A stretch of 64,000 nt of DNA, from positions 1,240,001 to 1,304,000 of the forward strand of contig NW_017265139.1 of NCBI RefSeq assembly GCF_001638985.1, read 5' to 3'. The notes beneath the pieces were generated by a model. The model did not search any database and had not been told where the DNA came from. It was given only the letters and a program-made list of their open reading frames with translations. The stretch is from Phycomyces blakesleeanus NRRL 1555(-) (lineage: Eukaryota > Mucoromycota > Mucoromycetes > Mucorales > Phycomycetaceae). Position numbers and translations under genes: made by a program. Position 1 is the stretch's first letter. Every line of letters begins with the position of its first letter. Below are positions 1 to 12,424 of this stretch, piece after piece.

Positions 1-1355
1 TCTAAAAGAAAAGGTTTATTTCTGACGGCCTTAATCCAAGGACTAAACAAATGTCTTTAACTAAGTATACAAAATAAAATACATATATATATATATATAT
101 ATGAAGATATTATCTAGTAAGCAAGAATACATTTGTAGTATAAGCAATTAAAAACCATGGATATAAATTACAGGCTGCATAGCTAAGAGCAAGAAAAATA
201 CTAACTAACAATTTGGCCTTGCATCGGGAACAACTCGAAAGTCAAACTTGTTTGTGCATGAATACTATAATAGTTTGAGCTAGATTTTTTATTTTTACGT
301 AAAGGATATCAAATATGACCACCAGTAAAATTACGTATTCGAATATGTTCAACTGCATCTTACGCACAGATAATATATTCCCAGGTATATAAATATATTC
401 CTTTGAAAAAAAAAGACATGCATACATATATACACATACACATACACTTTCAAAGCTCAACAATTTTTTCGGTGTTATCACTGACTCAATATATATGATG
501 ATATATAGGTTGAATAGTATATCCTTAGAAGATTTAAATTCTGTTTAATAACAACAACTAAAACGCTTTTCTAATAGATTTGATTTATAGGTTTGTATCT
601 TTTAAAGACATTATATAAATTTTACATATTACTTCTTAGAGTGTGCCCGTGTATATTCTAGAAGATAGCACACAAATAACTAGCCTAAGATGATTGCGCC
701 TCTTTCACGTCTCTTTGGCTTTGCCTGTGAAAAAATTATCCAAAACACTCGATACTTGGCATTAAGTATGTTTGACTGCTATTGATGTTGGAAATTTTAT
801 TTCTTTAGATTACTGTCTGTGAAGTACAGGTAGAACTGTAGTTTTTTTTTTTGGATTAGTAATAACGATGAGACCATAAATTACTTTGATGATTCAATTG
901 CCAATAACTATAGATGCGTTATCTTTATGGTTTTAAAGGCAAAATTTAAACTTTCTTTTCTCCCACAGAAAGATAAATAAATGAAACTCTTTAATCAAAC
1001 AGCCTTAATCTGCATTATATGGGTAAACTTTTGCAAAAGAGAGCTCAGTGCTTTATTCACACTACAGTATCCACAAGCTTCATCAGTTTTCCCGGGTATA
1101 TTACGAACGAGGCTTATGATCTGACGCAATTTAATCCTAAAGACGCAAATACTACAACCTCCGGATTTGTGGTATTTGTGTACTACATCTACACCATTGC
1201 GCAATTTACTGTGATTATGAAGATTCTGGTTAGACAAGAAACTATCCTCAATCAAATAAAAAAACTAATTAAGTATATAAGCATTGATTTGAGAATTGTT
1301 TTAATGGTATTCCCAATATTGTTACATATATAATAATAATAAAATCACCTTGACA
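1..1355. other. intergenic, no supported gene
   Basis: AT-rich sequence with a short TA run near 85-101. A slightly less AT-rich patch at about 1019-1255 is open on both strands, but neither translation resembles a family I know. I see no splice-linked exon series, so I do not call a gene. Confidence 0.5.
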
Positions 1356-2863
1356 ATGACAAACGCTGCCATTACAACCCAGGCCCCAGTAAAAGAAGTC
1401 CTTGATCTCAAGAAGCTTGCTGCTGCAGACAACTACTACTTGGTTACTCCTACTACTACCGTAATGTTGAAATCTGTCTACGAAAAAGCTAAAATATATA
1501 TATAATTTTTAATTTTAATTAATTGTATTAACCTTCTAATAGTATCCTGAACTTGAACCTTTTAAACATGTCGATGTTGGCCATCGCGCAGACCCAAAAA
1601 AGGCTTCTCTCTATGACAATGCTGAGAAAATCTTTGATTTGACTCCAAATGTTGGAACAGAAATTCACGGTATACAGCTCTCCAAGCTGACCAACCAGCA
1701 AAAGGATGATTTGGCTTTGTTGATTGCTGAACGCGGTGTTGTGTTCTTCAAAAAGCAGGATATTAACATCGTCCAGGGTGAAGACCTTGGCAGACATTAT
1801 GGTAGGTTTTCTTTTGATACGGCTCAATGGACATTTAATATTAATCAATTCCTTTAAATTTACTGTTATTAGGACCTCTGTAAGTGGAACCATCCTCACT
1901 TCAAAAGAAGTGTATTCATTAACTTCAGCTAACTCATTTAACTACTTAGTCACATTCACAATATTGGTGGCCACCCTCCCAACCATCCCTATGTCCTTCC
2001 AATTTACAGTGTTGATGTGTAAGTAAACAAAAATAGCAAAATAAAAATAAATGATTTAATAACGCCTTCTATTATTTCTATTATTTTAGTGAGAAAAGCG
2101 CATATTATCCTAAAATAGTCAGAGCTTCAGAAGGTATATGCATGTTCTTTTCATGGCTTTTATCGTGATTTTCCTAATTTTTCCTAATTTATATTCTTTC
2201 TTTACAGGATGGCACACTGATGTCAGCTATGAGCTCCAGCCTCCAGGATTTACTTTCTTGAAGATCGACACACTCCCATCTACTGGTGGCGATACCTTGT
2301 GGTCATCGAGCTATGCTGCATATGATAAGCTTTCTCCTGCGTTGCAAAAGTTTTTCGAAGGTCTCGAGGTTGTTCATTCTGGTAAAGAGCAGGCCGAAGG
2401 TGCTGTTAACGCTGGAATTCCCCAGCGTCGTCAAAATGTTTTGCATACACATCCTCTTGTGCGTACTCATCCTGTCACTGGCTTGAAGGCTCTATACATC
2501 CAACCCGGTTTTGCTCGTAGCATTGTTGGTTTAAGCAAGCGTGAGTCGGACACCATTTTGAACTTTTTGTATGAGCACCTGGCTGGTGGTTATGACTTCC
2601 AAGTTCGTTTCAAGTGGGAAGAAGATACAGTTGCTGTTTGGGACAACCGTGTTACATCGCACTGTGCTATCTTTGATTACTTGGGCTCTGGAAAACGCCA
2701 TGGATGGAGAATTACTACTCAGGTAAGATGCCGTATTATTATATACATATGACAAGTATTGTCTCTAATGAATCTTCTAATGTAGGCCGAGAGACCATAC
2801 TTTGACCCAAATAGCAAGTCCAGAGCTGAAGTTCTCTTAGCTCAGGCTCGATCCAAGAAGTAA
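1356..2863 (+). CDS. TauD/Jlp1-like Fe(II)/2-oxoglutarate-dependent dioxygenase
   Basis: Predicted to oxidise a sulfonate such as taurine with 2-oxoglutarate and O2, releasing sulfite and so serving sulfur acquisition. That role is known for the yeast Jlp1/bacterial TauD family and the substrate here is inferred. Seven exons give about 363 aa: 1356-1475, 1543-1801, 1873-1879, 1950-2018, 2090-2133, 2208-2722, 2786-2863. Spliced motifs fit the family: GTEIHGIQL near the N-terminus, GPLHIH, then GWHTDVSYE carrying the metal-binding HxD pair, DTLWSS, and a distal TSHCAIFDY His followed by the HGWRITTQ region that supplies the 2-oxoglutarate-binding Arg. The start at 1356 gives a hydrophilic N-terminus. 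The first donor could instead lie at 1461, which is also in phase. Exon 3 is only 7 nt and is needed to restore the conserved frame. No signal peptide, so probably cytosolic. Confidence 0.88.
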
Positions 2864-3328
2864 AAAAAAGGGGGAGAGGAAGGAAAAACTTCTATGTATT
2901 ATGATTTATTTGCTTATACCAATTAATAAGAAAAAAGAATAATAAAAATGAAATGTAAAGATTTTTGTATTGGATATTACTCCCAAGTGTTTCTTTCTTT
3001 TGTTTTTTTTTATTAAATGAGATCTTCGTATACAGATAATGGAGTACTTGAACATTGGTATTTTATAGGACTCTTTCAATTGAACACATCTTGATGTTGT
3101 TTACCTTTTTATATTTACTAAATCTCTTAAATATGAATCGTAAATTTTGGTTCAAATCTTGGCATAGATGTGTCAAAAAAAAATACGGGAGTTTAAATAA
3201 AGCAGACCAAAAAGAGATTACACGGTTTTGGTTTTATCTTTATCATTTACAACTCAGGAACGACTCGTATTTCTCTATCTCTATCTTTACCTCTCATTAC
3301 TTCCTAAAAAGAAACCCAAGATTGTCTA
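2864..3328. other. spacer between dioxygenase and nucleotidyltransferase genes
   Basis: It holds the 3' end of the dioxygenase transcript, including A-rich tracts at about 2920-2960. An open frame at 3055-3384 lies in a different frame from the downstream gene. It could include an upstream exon of that gene but has no recognisable motif. Confidence 0.4.
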
Positions 3329-5516
3329 ATGATTACAGTTGTGGATGTTCCTTTGATTCACTACATCAAGGATTTTTGCTGTAGCTTTTCTCTGACATCC
3401 ACTCCATTCAGAGACCAGGAACTCTATCCGCAAGTGGCTCTCTATCAAGATATTGAAGACGCTGTGTACAACGACGATTTTTTGTATAATAAACTGGAAG
3501 ATCTTTTGGAGTCCTTTGATGATCTTAGCGAATATATTGAGAGCGGAGGCGAGACCAGAACATTTCCACCACAGGAGTTTGAGCTGATGAGCTTTGCATC
3601 TTACAAAAGTGACCCACGTCACAAGGACCTGACATTTCCTCCACTCGATGTAAACCAACATCCTAAGGCTTTCTTAATTGTCTACATCCCAAACCAAGGT
3701 GCACATGATCTTAGCTTAGAAATTAACCAACTTTACAAGGTATGGGTTACAAAGAAAAGGAATAATACATAAAGGTCATTAGGGTGTTTTATTCAATCAA
3801 CACCATTACAGTCATTACTCCCTAAACCCGAGGATATAACCAAACGGCAGAACATAGTACAAAGGATTGAGAACATTATTGGTGGCGCGTGGAACCAAAA
3901 CTATAAGGTCAAGGTATATGGGTAAGTCGCGATGAGTATCAAATGTATACACTGATATGAAGGCAAGAAATCTCAGAAAAAAAGCTACATAATTTGCATA
4001 TATATGTATGTATATATATATTTAAAAAAAAAGTTCGAGTGCCAATGGTTTCGGTTTTCGCGATTCGGATATGGATCTAGCAATCGTTGCTCCCGAGTAT
4101 GATTATCCTTGGATTAACAAACGAAAAGAGTCAAGGAAGCAGCATTCAATTATGAATATGCATCGATTGGCTTTCATATTGAGAAATAGTGGGATGATAA
4201 ATGTCATGCCGGTTCCCAATGCAAATGTACCTATTTGTAAATTTGATGTTTTGCCGCACAGAATACATTGTGACATTAGCGTCAATAATCTCATGAGTTC
4301 AACCAACACACGTCTTTTAAAAGCTTACTCGGAGTTGGATCCACGAGTCAGGCCGTTTATATATGCAATCAAGGAGTTTGTGAAGCGCAGGAATATTAAT
4401 GATGGTAAACATTCTGATTTTGTACACACACGCGCGTGCGTGCGATTGTGTGTGAGTGTATATATTATTCTTACTCTTATTCTTATATACATATACATAT
4501 CTTAGCCTCCAATGGTTCCTTGAGTAGTTATTCGTATACACTTATGGGCCTGTGGTACTTGATGACGTGCGATCCGCCTGTAATTCCTAATCTACAAAAT
4601 CCCAAGGATTTTTTTGAAGGCCAATGCAATACAGAGGACTGCAACTCCCATACAAAAAATATGGTAGAGACAGAATACAAGCATTCATACATCCACTGCA
4701 ACATTTCTTTCCATGACTGTTTCAAACGCACAAGTCTTAAGCGGAATGGTTTCAAGGAAATTAGATATACAAGAAACGGAACATTTTGGGCGACAAGAAA
4801 TGTAGCCAAGCTCGACCAATTGTTAATAGATTTCTTTTATTATTACGGAACCAGACACAATTTCAACCGTGCGATTTCTATACGTCTGAACAGATCGATG
4901 TTCAAGCGTAACCAGTGGGATAATCAACCGATTGCAATTGAGGATCCATTTATTACTAGGCGTAATGTAGGGTAAATACAAAATAGGAGGAAGGGAAAGC
5001 TACAAATCTCATTTGCCACAGCTAAACTTACTTACTGTGGGTTTTACTAGAACATCTTGTCACAAAAAAGAGCTTGCGCTTATCAAGAGACTTTTTTCTG
5101 CTACGGCGCACACTTTGGCCACTAAAAGATTTTCTTTTGCCTCAGTGTGTAGTATGCTTTATTCCGATCTTGTTAAGGCAGGCTCCCTTAAGATGGCAAA
5201 AATGACGACGCTGGGTCGTTGCCAAGCTGATCGCTTGCCAATCGAAAAAGCCGTCATTATTTCCGATGTTCCTTATTATTATGAAAGAGATATGGTTACA
5301 GACATGGTCATGTCTGAATTGTCCGTTTACGGCGAGATAGAATCTATCAAACGTTGGAAGCTCTACAGGAAGGAAGGCTCTAAAAACTACATTGTTAATA
5401 TCAGCAATTTTGATCCATTTGTTTTGTTACCGGTAACCATTCCGTCAATGGACCAGGAAAATGTTTCCTTTGATGTCACTGAATACTACGAAATATTTCC
5501 AAATTATTACAACTAA
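3329..5516 (+). CDS. Cid1-like poly(A)/uridylyl transferase with RRM-like C-terminus
   Basis: A non-canonical nucleotidyltransferase of the DNA polymerase beta superfamily, expected to add A or U residues to RNA 3' ends. Exons: 3329-3739, 3812 to about 3921, then from about 4033, with further introns near 4405-4505 and 4974-5050. The joined protein shows GSSANGFGFRDSDMDLAIV, the helical GS signature followed by the D-x-D metal-binding pair. A third acidic residue is likely in FDVLPHRIHCDISVNN. Next come the central-domain helices and a PAP-associated segment (LSSYSYTLMGLWYL, then IEDPFITRRNVG). The last ~95 aa (from KAVIISDVPYYY) look like a degenerate RRM (beta1 IISDVP, GEIESIKRW). The start is uncertain: the first ~30 aa after 3329 are not family-like and an upstream exon is possible. 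Poly(A) and poly(U) specificity cannot be separated by eye. Confidence 0.75.
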
Positions 5517-6189
5517 CACAAAGAACGTTTAAAATCAGAAAAATATCTTTATGTCTATAATCGATATCTTTCGAATGGTTTGCTTAATGGTCTTTCTCTT
5601 TGTAATACAGTATAAATATTAATCACGATTTCTTTCTTTTCAAAACCTAAAAGTTCAAGAAGTACACGTTAAAAACATAATCGAATATTTTGGCCAATTT
5701 CCTAATAAGAAATAAATAAGCAATAAATTGTTAGTATTTAAATCCAAGATTACATAATATTAATATATTTAATCTGGGGTTTAAATATCAATTACTTTTG
5801 TAGACTTTTTTTTTACAATTCTCTATTCTGTTACTTTTTCACTTTTGTTACAGTTAAGTAAAATAATAAATAGGTCTTGGCTAAAGCTAATTAGGCAATT
5901 ACCAAAAGTTAATAGTAAAATTGATATTAAAATCGAAATCTTGGTCTAACGGGTCTGTCATAATAAAAAGATGAAATAAAGAAGTGTATTATCTATTCAA
6001 ATTTGACATTATTTATTTACTTTTATTTATTTATTTATTTATTTTTTAGTTTTTAAGTTCCTCTCTTTTAAGCTCTTCTAACCCAACCAACCTTAAGTCA
6101 CCTCCCCCCTGGCGGCCTCCCCTTATATTTTTTTAATTCTTTTTGTTTGTAATATACATATATAATTAAATAAAAGATTCAAAGGCAAT
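5517..6189. other. intergenic
   Basis: AT-rich spacer with a TTTA repeat run near 6010-6045 and a short C-rich patch near 6100-6120 just upstream of the PheRS start. No coding signal seen. Confidence 0.5.
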
Positions 6190-8020
6190 ATGCTTCGTCA
6201 CTCTGTTAGTTGGGTGCGTTTTGTACAGCCAAAGTCTTGCTACACTAGACCAACTGGTGTCTGTAATATCCGTGTCAGTTCCTACTCGACGGCTTCAGGT
6301 AAAAAACAAAACAAAAGGAAAACGAATATATATATATATATATATATACAAACACACACACAAAATAAATAGATAAGAAAATAAATAAGAAATATAAATA
6401 AATAAATAAATATTAATTATTATTCTTTATAAGCCCAAAAAAACATGACAATACTAATAATACTCGGCTTTCAGACTATACTGTCACTGACAAGTTCGTC
6501 AAAGTGAATGGAAGAACCTTTGAGCGTGACGAATGGACCAATGTGACTCCAAATGTGCTTTCCAAAATGAATCGAAAGCTTCATTTGCAACCCACAAACC
6601 CAATCTCAATTATTCGTCAGTTGATCGAGTCTCATTTTAACAATTACAAGCCTTTCCACAGTTTTAGTCCTATTGTCAGCACCCAACAAAACTTTGATGA
6701 TCTTCTGATTCCCAAAGATCACCCAAGTCGAACAAAGTCAGACAATTACTACTTTGACAAGAACACTCTCTTGCGCGCCCACACTTCCGCTCATCAGCTT
6801 CAGGGTCTGTCTTCGGGCGAAAAGAAGTTTTTGATCAGTGGAGACGTCTACCGAAGAGACGAGATTGACGCTTCTCATTATCCAATTTTCCATCAAATCG
6901 AAGGATTTGCTTATTTTGACAACACTGACCCTGTATCTATGAGAGCACAAATTGAGGCTGGAATGAATAATGATACTCGTGCCAATAATATCGACCTCTT
7001 GGATGACACGGTTATCAAGCCTTCGAACCCTATTCAAGGCTGTCACTCTCCCGAGAATGTGCAATTAGTTGCAGCAGACCTAAAACACTCGATTAACAGT
7101 ATGATTTACAGTCTGTTTGCTGATGAACCAGACCTGAAGGTGCGCTGGATTGATGCCTATTTCCCTTTTACAAGTCCTAGCTGGGAAGTCGAAATTTTCT
7201 ACAAGGGAGCGTGGCTTGAGGTTCTTGGGTGCGGTGTTGTGCAGCAGCCATTGATGAATAAGTCAGGTATGAAATTAGTTTGGTTTGGTTTGGTTTGGTT
7301 AGGCTGGTGCAACAGATAGATAGATGGCTGGTGAAATAGGGTTCATTTAATTAACGGGGCACACACTCATACGCACACATATACTCACGCTTATGACCAT
7401 GATTATGCTCACACTTATACATACACAGGCTTGGATAATAAGATTGGATGGGCATTTGGTATGGGTCTTGAAAGATTGGCTATGGTTTTGTTCGATATCC
7501 CAGATATTCGCTTGTTTTGGTCAGAGGATAAGCGCTTTACCGAGCAGTTTACGCCAGGAAAGATTCAGAAATTCAAGCCTTTCTCAAAGTACCCCCCGTG
7601 TATCAAGGATATCTCTTTCTGGGTTCCTAAAGGAGAATGGCATGAGAACAACTTTTGTGAAGTAGTACGTGGCGCAGCAGGCGATATCGTGGAGAACGTG
7701 CAATTGGTAAGGGAAAATAGAATGGAGGCTTCTTTTTTTTATTCATTTATTTTATATTTTTGCATGATACTAATAAATTGATATTTTAGATTGATGAATT
7801 TACCCATCCAAAGACCGACAAACGAAGTCTCTGTTACCGTATTCTGTACCGATCTATGGATAGGTAAATGAGGCTAACATGATATTTAAAAATAATAACA
7901 ATAATCATAATATTTGTAAACGTATTTGAATATAGAAATGTAACCAATGAAGAAATCAATGCTATTCAAGAAAAAGTGCGTGATGTTGTCCAAGATGAAT
8001 TCAAGGTTGAATTGCGTTAA
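6190..8020 (+). CDS. MSF1: mitochondrial phenylalanyl-tRNA synthetase (monomeric)
   Basis: Charges mitochondrial tRNA-Phe with phenylalanine; the yeast MSF1/human FARS2 type is a single-chain class II synthetase. Exon 1 (6190 to about 6298) encodes a basic, Ser/Thr-rich leader without acidic residues ([11 protein letters not shown]), a typical mitochondrial targeting peptide. The main exon (about 6476-7266) has [10 protein letters not shown], class II motif 2 ([24 protein letters not shown]), the [12 protein letters not shown] strand and [16 protein letters not shown]. The next exon (about 7430-7706) has motif 3, [32 protein letters not shown] (written here only as its sub-motifs [13 protein letters not shown] and DIPDIRLFW), and begins the C-terminal tRNA anticodon-binding fold ([17 protein letters not shown]). 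Two short final exons finish this FDX-ACB domain ([15 protein letters not shown]) and end at TAA 8018-8020. Length (~450 aa) is normal. Start chosen because it begins the presequence. Confidence 0.93.
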
Positions 8021-11000
8021 TTACCTAATAAATAATAATAATAAAATAATAATAATAATAATAAAATATAAGATTTCAATATCTGTAAAGAAGTAAAAGG
8101 GTATATGTATATTCTGTGAATCTACTTCTTCTTGTTACTTTGTATGTGTATTTCACTTACAAGATTATGTAAAAAAAATCATTAAATCGTTCTAATACTA
8201 AAGGGTAATCTTTAGTATACAAAGTGTGCGGGAAATGAACATTTATAATAGCGACTTTTCAATCTCAAGTAGTGGTTTTTTAAAACCCAGATAGAGGTTT
8301 CCTCGCATCTTTTGCTTTCTGTAATTTCTTATTTTCTGTCGGATGAGTCTGAATTTTGAAATTTCATAAGTAAAAGTGACAACTTATTGTGGCCAGTGCC
8401 CTACATAATCTTTATATTCTCGTTATATATACATACGCCTTATTTCTATTAAACATATTTTCTAGTAATTAACCCTGCAAAAACTTACAAGTATTGAGTG
8501 ACACTTTTATCTATAATCTATCAAATTTTAAACTCATCATTGGGGAAAATAGTTTGATGTGTTTGCTATACCCAAAAGAGCAAAATTCTCCTTGTTTTCA
8601 AAGCGCTTTTATTATTATAATTCTTAACAAGTACGCTTAAAAATGAGGATATATTTTCCTATGTTAATTTGAAAGAAAAAAAAGGTTATGATAAGAGAGC
8701 CAATAACACAATATATCGATATTCTGAACCTCGACTGTTTCATTTGAAGTATTTGGTTTGCTCAAGATTCTATTCTAAAAAGTTTATGTTTCCTGGTATA
8801 TGTGTACGTATCTTTATTGAAAGATCTTAAGAATAAAGCTCTTGCTATATACACAAAATAATCGGGTAATCTTTCACTATGTTTCAGGAAATAAGTATTT
8901 TCTTAAAATAGCCTATTGTCCCATCAGTTTTATTGGACTACATACGTATAAGATATTAGGTCAATACAAATGGAGTAAAGGGGTAATTGAGATATTTGAG
9001 CTTTTCTAATAGGTTAATGCCTTCACTGTGTAAAGAATAGATGTTGTGAGGGTTTTATCTATTAAGGCAAAAGAAAGTATTACTGGTATATCTACTACTA
9101 TTATAATCCCTGCTATGTTACTATTAAGAGTACACTGTATAAGTGTCGAATGATCGCGTACCTGATGTATAACTTCATAAAACCGTTAACTTATAAGTAG
9201 TATTAGCAAGTAGGTACCAGAGTTTGAACATAGAGTTCTCGTTTTACTCGATTGTAATATGAATATCATAAACACGATTAACAATATTCTAGCGAACATC
9301 TCTTACAAAGTAGACTATGAATGAAAGATAGCAGAACATATAAGGTGTTAAATATCTTGCGGTGCATGTGATTTGAAGAACTAAAATACAATCGTCCCCA
9401 TTTGTCGGTATTTGCTTTGCTTTACAGGATTAAAAGCATAGAGCAATACAAAGAGAGTGCCAGCGAATTGACATGGTATCGACATTGGGCTAAGAACTTA
9501 GAATGCTTATTCTGATAGATAAAGCTGAAATTGTTAGAGTACGTGTAATGACTGTTGTTCTTGTCATGCATTTTAAAATCTTCAAGTTCTAGTGGTAAGC
9601 CCACTTTTATAGCTGTCAAAAAAAAAGTATTGGTTTAAAATTCTTTCTATTTTTTTTTGGCAGAACGTTATTTTCTTTCAATTTGTATCATTAGAAAAGA
9701 GAATATTGAGTTTTCGATAGACAGGTAGAAGAAGAACGATATAAACCTGGAAATAACTCAGGTATCAATAAAAATATCTTGCTTTTTAACCTGAACATTT
9801 TGAATCAAGTTGAACAAAGTTTTTTTAAAAAAAAAATCTAATGAATTTGAACACACACCAAGAAAATCTAACCGACCTTTTTAGAATATTAAAAAAAAAC
9901 GCGTTCTGAGTTTCAATAAACTGCGTCCTGCAATTCAAAAAAAAAGTACTTTAAACTTATTAAATATCCGATATTATGTAAACTCCGTGTATTTAGTATA
10001 TTGAAACAACTGTAAAATCGTGTTATCTAAATTAAGCTTTCTAAGGTATAATGACTTTTCACTTTTTGGCTGTTAGGTCGGTGTCTCGTAGTTGTTACTC
10101 CTTCTAGCTTTAATGTATTACCCTTCTATAATGTAGTTGCTGCATGACTACCTTTTCAGGATACTGTCGTCACAAACAGTTTGTCATTGTCCGTGTCCGC
10201 GGTAAAAGAAGAAGAAAGGATCCTCTCCTTGTATATTTTTTTAGGTAAAAAATTGAAAGAATTAATAATTGTATATGTATCTATTCAAAGTTTTTAAATC
10301 AGTTGATATACATATATCTAACCATATACATTAATATGAGAAAAATTATATAAAGTTATATAAAATGCACCTTTCCCACAAGCATTCACAACTTTTCATT
10401 TATCTGTCCTACTTAAGGCTCCCATTTAAGGTATAAAGAGTATCTATAGATTTTCTTAAGGAGAGTGTATAAGAATTAAAAAAGATATTTATACATATAT
10501 ATATATATGTATGTATATAAATAAATATATAAAAATGTTCATTTGTTGGAAATCACGTCCATTTTCAGAGCACCATCTTCAACAAACAAAATAAGAAAAA
10601 AAGGTTTAATTTATTTTTATATATTTATTTTTATATATTTATTTTTATACTTTTACTTTATTTATTTATATTTATATTTATATTTATATATTTATAAATA
10701 TTCAAAAGTATTAATCTTTATTATATAAATATATACAGGAGTATGTAACAATAACAATTGTAATACCAATACTAATACTAATAGTAATGGTAACAGTAAC
10801 AGTAACAGTAACAGTAACAGTAACAGTAACAGTAACAGTAACAGTAACAGTAACAGTAACAGTAACAGTAACAGTAATAAAAATTATATCTTATTTATTA
10901 TCCGCTGAAACAAAAAACAAAACAAAAAACTATTAAATCCATTTATCTTTTATTTAAATTCACAATACACAAAATATTTCTACACATTTTCGAAGCAACT

Positions 11001-12424
11001 TCTTTATAGGTAAAACTGAACTTTTGATATTTCCCTTATGCTTACAAGTCATTGAAGATATATATATATTAAGCTATGTCTCTTACAGAAAATAAAATGA
11101 AAAAATGAAAAATAACTTACATCATTCAACAATTACGACAATCATTGCAAGTGCTCCCTCAACCCGGTTACCTGGATTCCTATAGTGGGGAACAGTGAGG
11201 TGATGTGATACAATGAGTGGTAAACCTTTAGTTTTTATTTATTTTTATTTTTATTTGTACATGGGTTGAATATCATACTATTCTGCTTTTATGGTAACAG
11301 TAAGAAGAAAATGGGTATTCAGGGCACGTTCTCACCCTGCGTGAGTGCGAGTGTGGAGGAAAGGGAGATTTATTATATTATGTTATATTATTCTATATTA
11401 TTTTATATTACAGCTGGCTTGGTTTGGTTTGATTTGATATTCGCCATCAAATTTGAAATAATAGTCATATATAGACATTGAAGTGGCTTTGTTATATTCC
11501 CTCATGGTCATTGCGCAATGCGTCTATAGCACCTTTCTTTCAGACTGTACCCAATGTGTCAATTGCTTACAAACTTGGAAAAGGTAAAATGTATTTTTAG
11601 TGTCAACAAGAGTACTACAAAGAAAACAAAGGGAGTAGAAATTGTAAGTGATCTAATCTCTCGAAAGTGTAATTGTACTAACAATAGGAACAACAATATT
11701 AATTATAATAAAAATAATAAAATGACACGCCTCTTTTCACTCTGTTAAAATAATAATACACACACACACACAATTAAACGGCAGATTATTAGCGTATATA
11801 TGTACAATGCCCTAGCTTCAAACCCTAACAATCGTAAGATGATGGCACCAAAGACTTTATTGTGTTCAGTTAAGAAAAAAAACAGTTCAAAGTTAATTTA
11901 ATAATATTTGTATACAATTCATCCTGCTTAATAATTAATATATACAGAACAAATATATTACAACTACTAATAATTATACTGTTACCATTACTGTCACTGT
12001 TATTTTCACTTTTGCTTTTACTTCTATACACACATATATAGAGGGAGAGAGCAAGCTAGAGAGCGAAATACATATGAACATACATGTATACATAGACACA
12101 CACACATATATATATAATGAACTAATGAATGGGTGAGCAGGTTAATAGGCGAGCGACTAAACAAGATCTCTAGAAATACGTTATATATATACACAGAGAG
12201 AATTATCTCGGCTTAGGAAATGAAGTCGCTCTGTGCGGGATTGAAGCTCATAAAGCGGTGCTGTGTTCTCCATAAACATTAAACAGCAATCAAAATTTCG
12301 ATTGATATACCGACTTTAAGCTACCGATCGGAATTTTTAATTATTTTTCTTTTTTTTTTAATCTTTGTACAAAAAGCCGTCTATTCTTTGCTCTTTCTTG
12401 TCTCTTAGGTGCAAAAAATAAACC
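8021..12424. other. long gene-poor intergenic region
   Basis: About 4.4 kb of AT-rich DNA with AAT triplets at about 8030-8070, A-tracts and TTTATA runs (10600-10700), and a GTAACA microsatellite (listed separately). Short open frames at 9422-9619, 10543-10728, 11266-11481 and 11554-11748 are low complexity and match nothing I know. The last few hundred bases are likely promoter and 5' leader of the gene at 12425. Confidence 0.5.
10790..10877. repeat. GTAACA hexanucleotide microsatellite
   Basis: About 14 near-perfect tandem copies of a 6-bp unit (GTAACA/AACAGT phase), preceded by degenerate relatives (ACTAATACTAATAGTAAT). A period of six keeps frame, but no open gene surrounds it. Confidence 0.95.

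Noticed and set aside
1019..1333. Small gene upstream of the dioxygenase
   Set aside because: Both strands are open over the same stretch without family resemblance, and the forward frame runs into AT-rich sequence just before the dioxygenase start.
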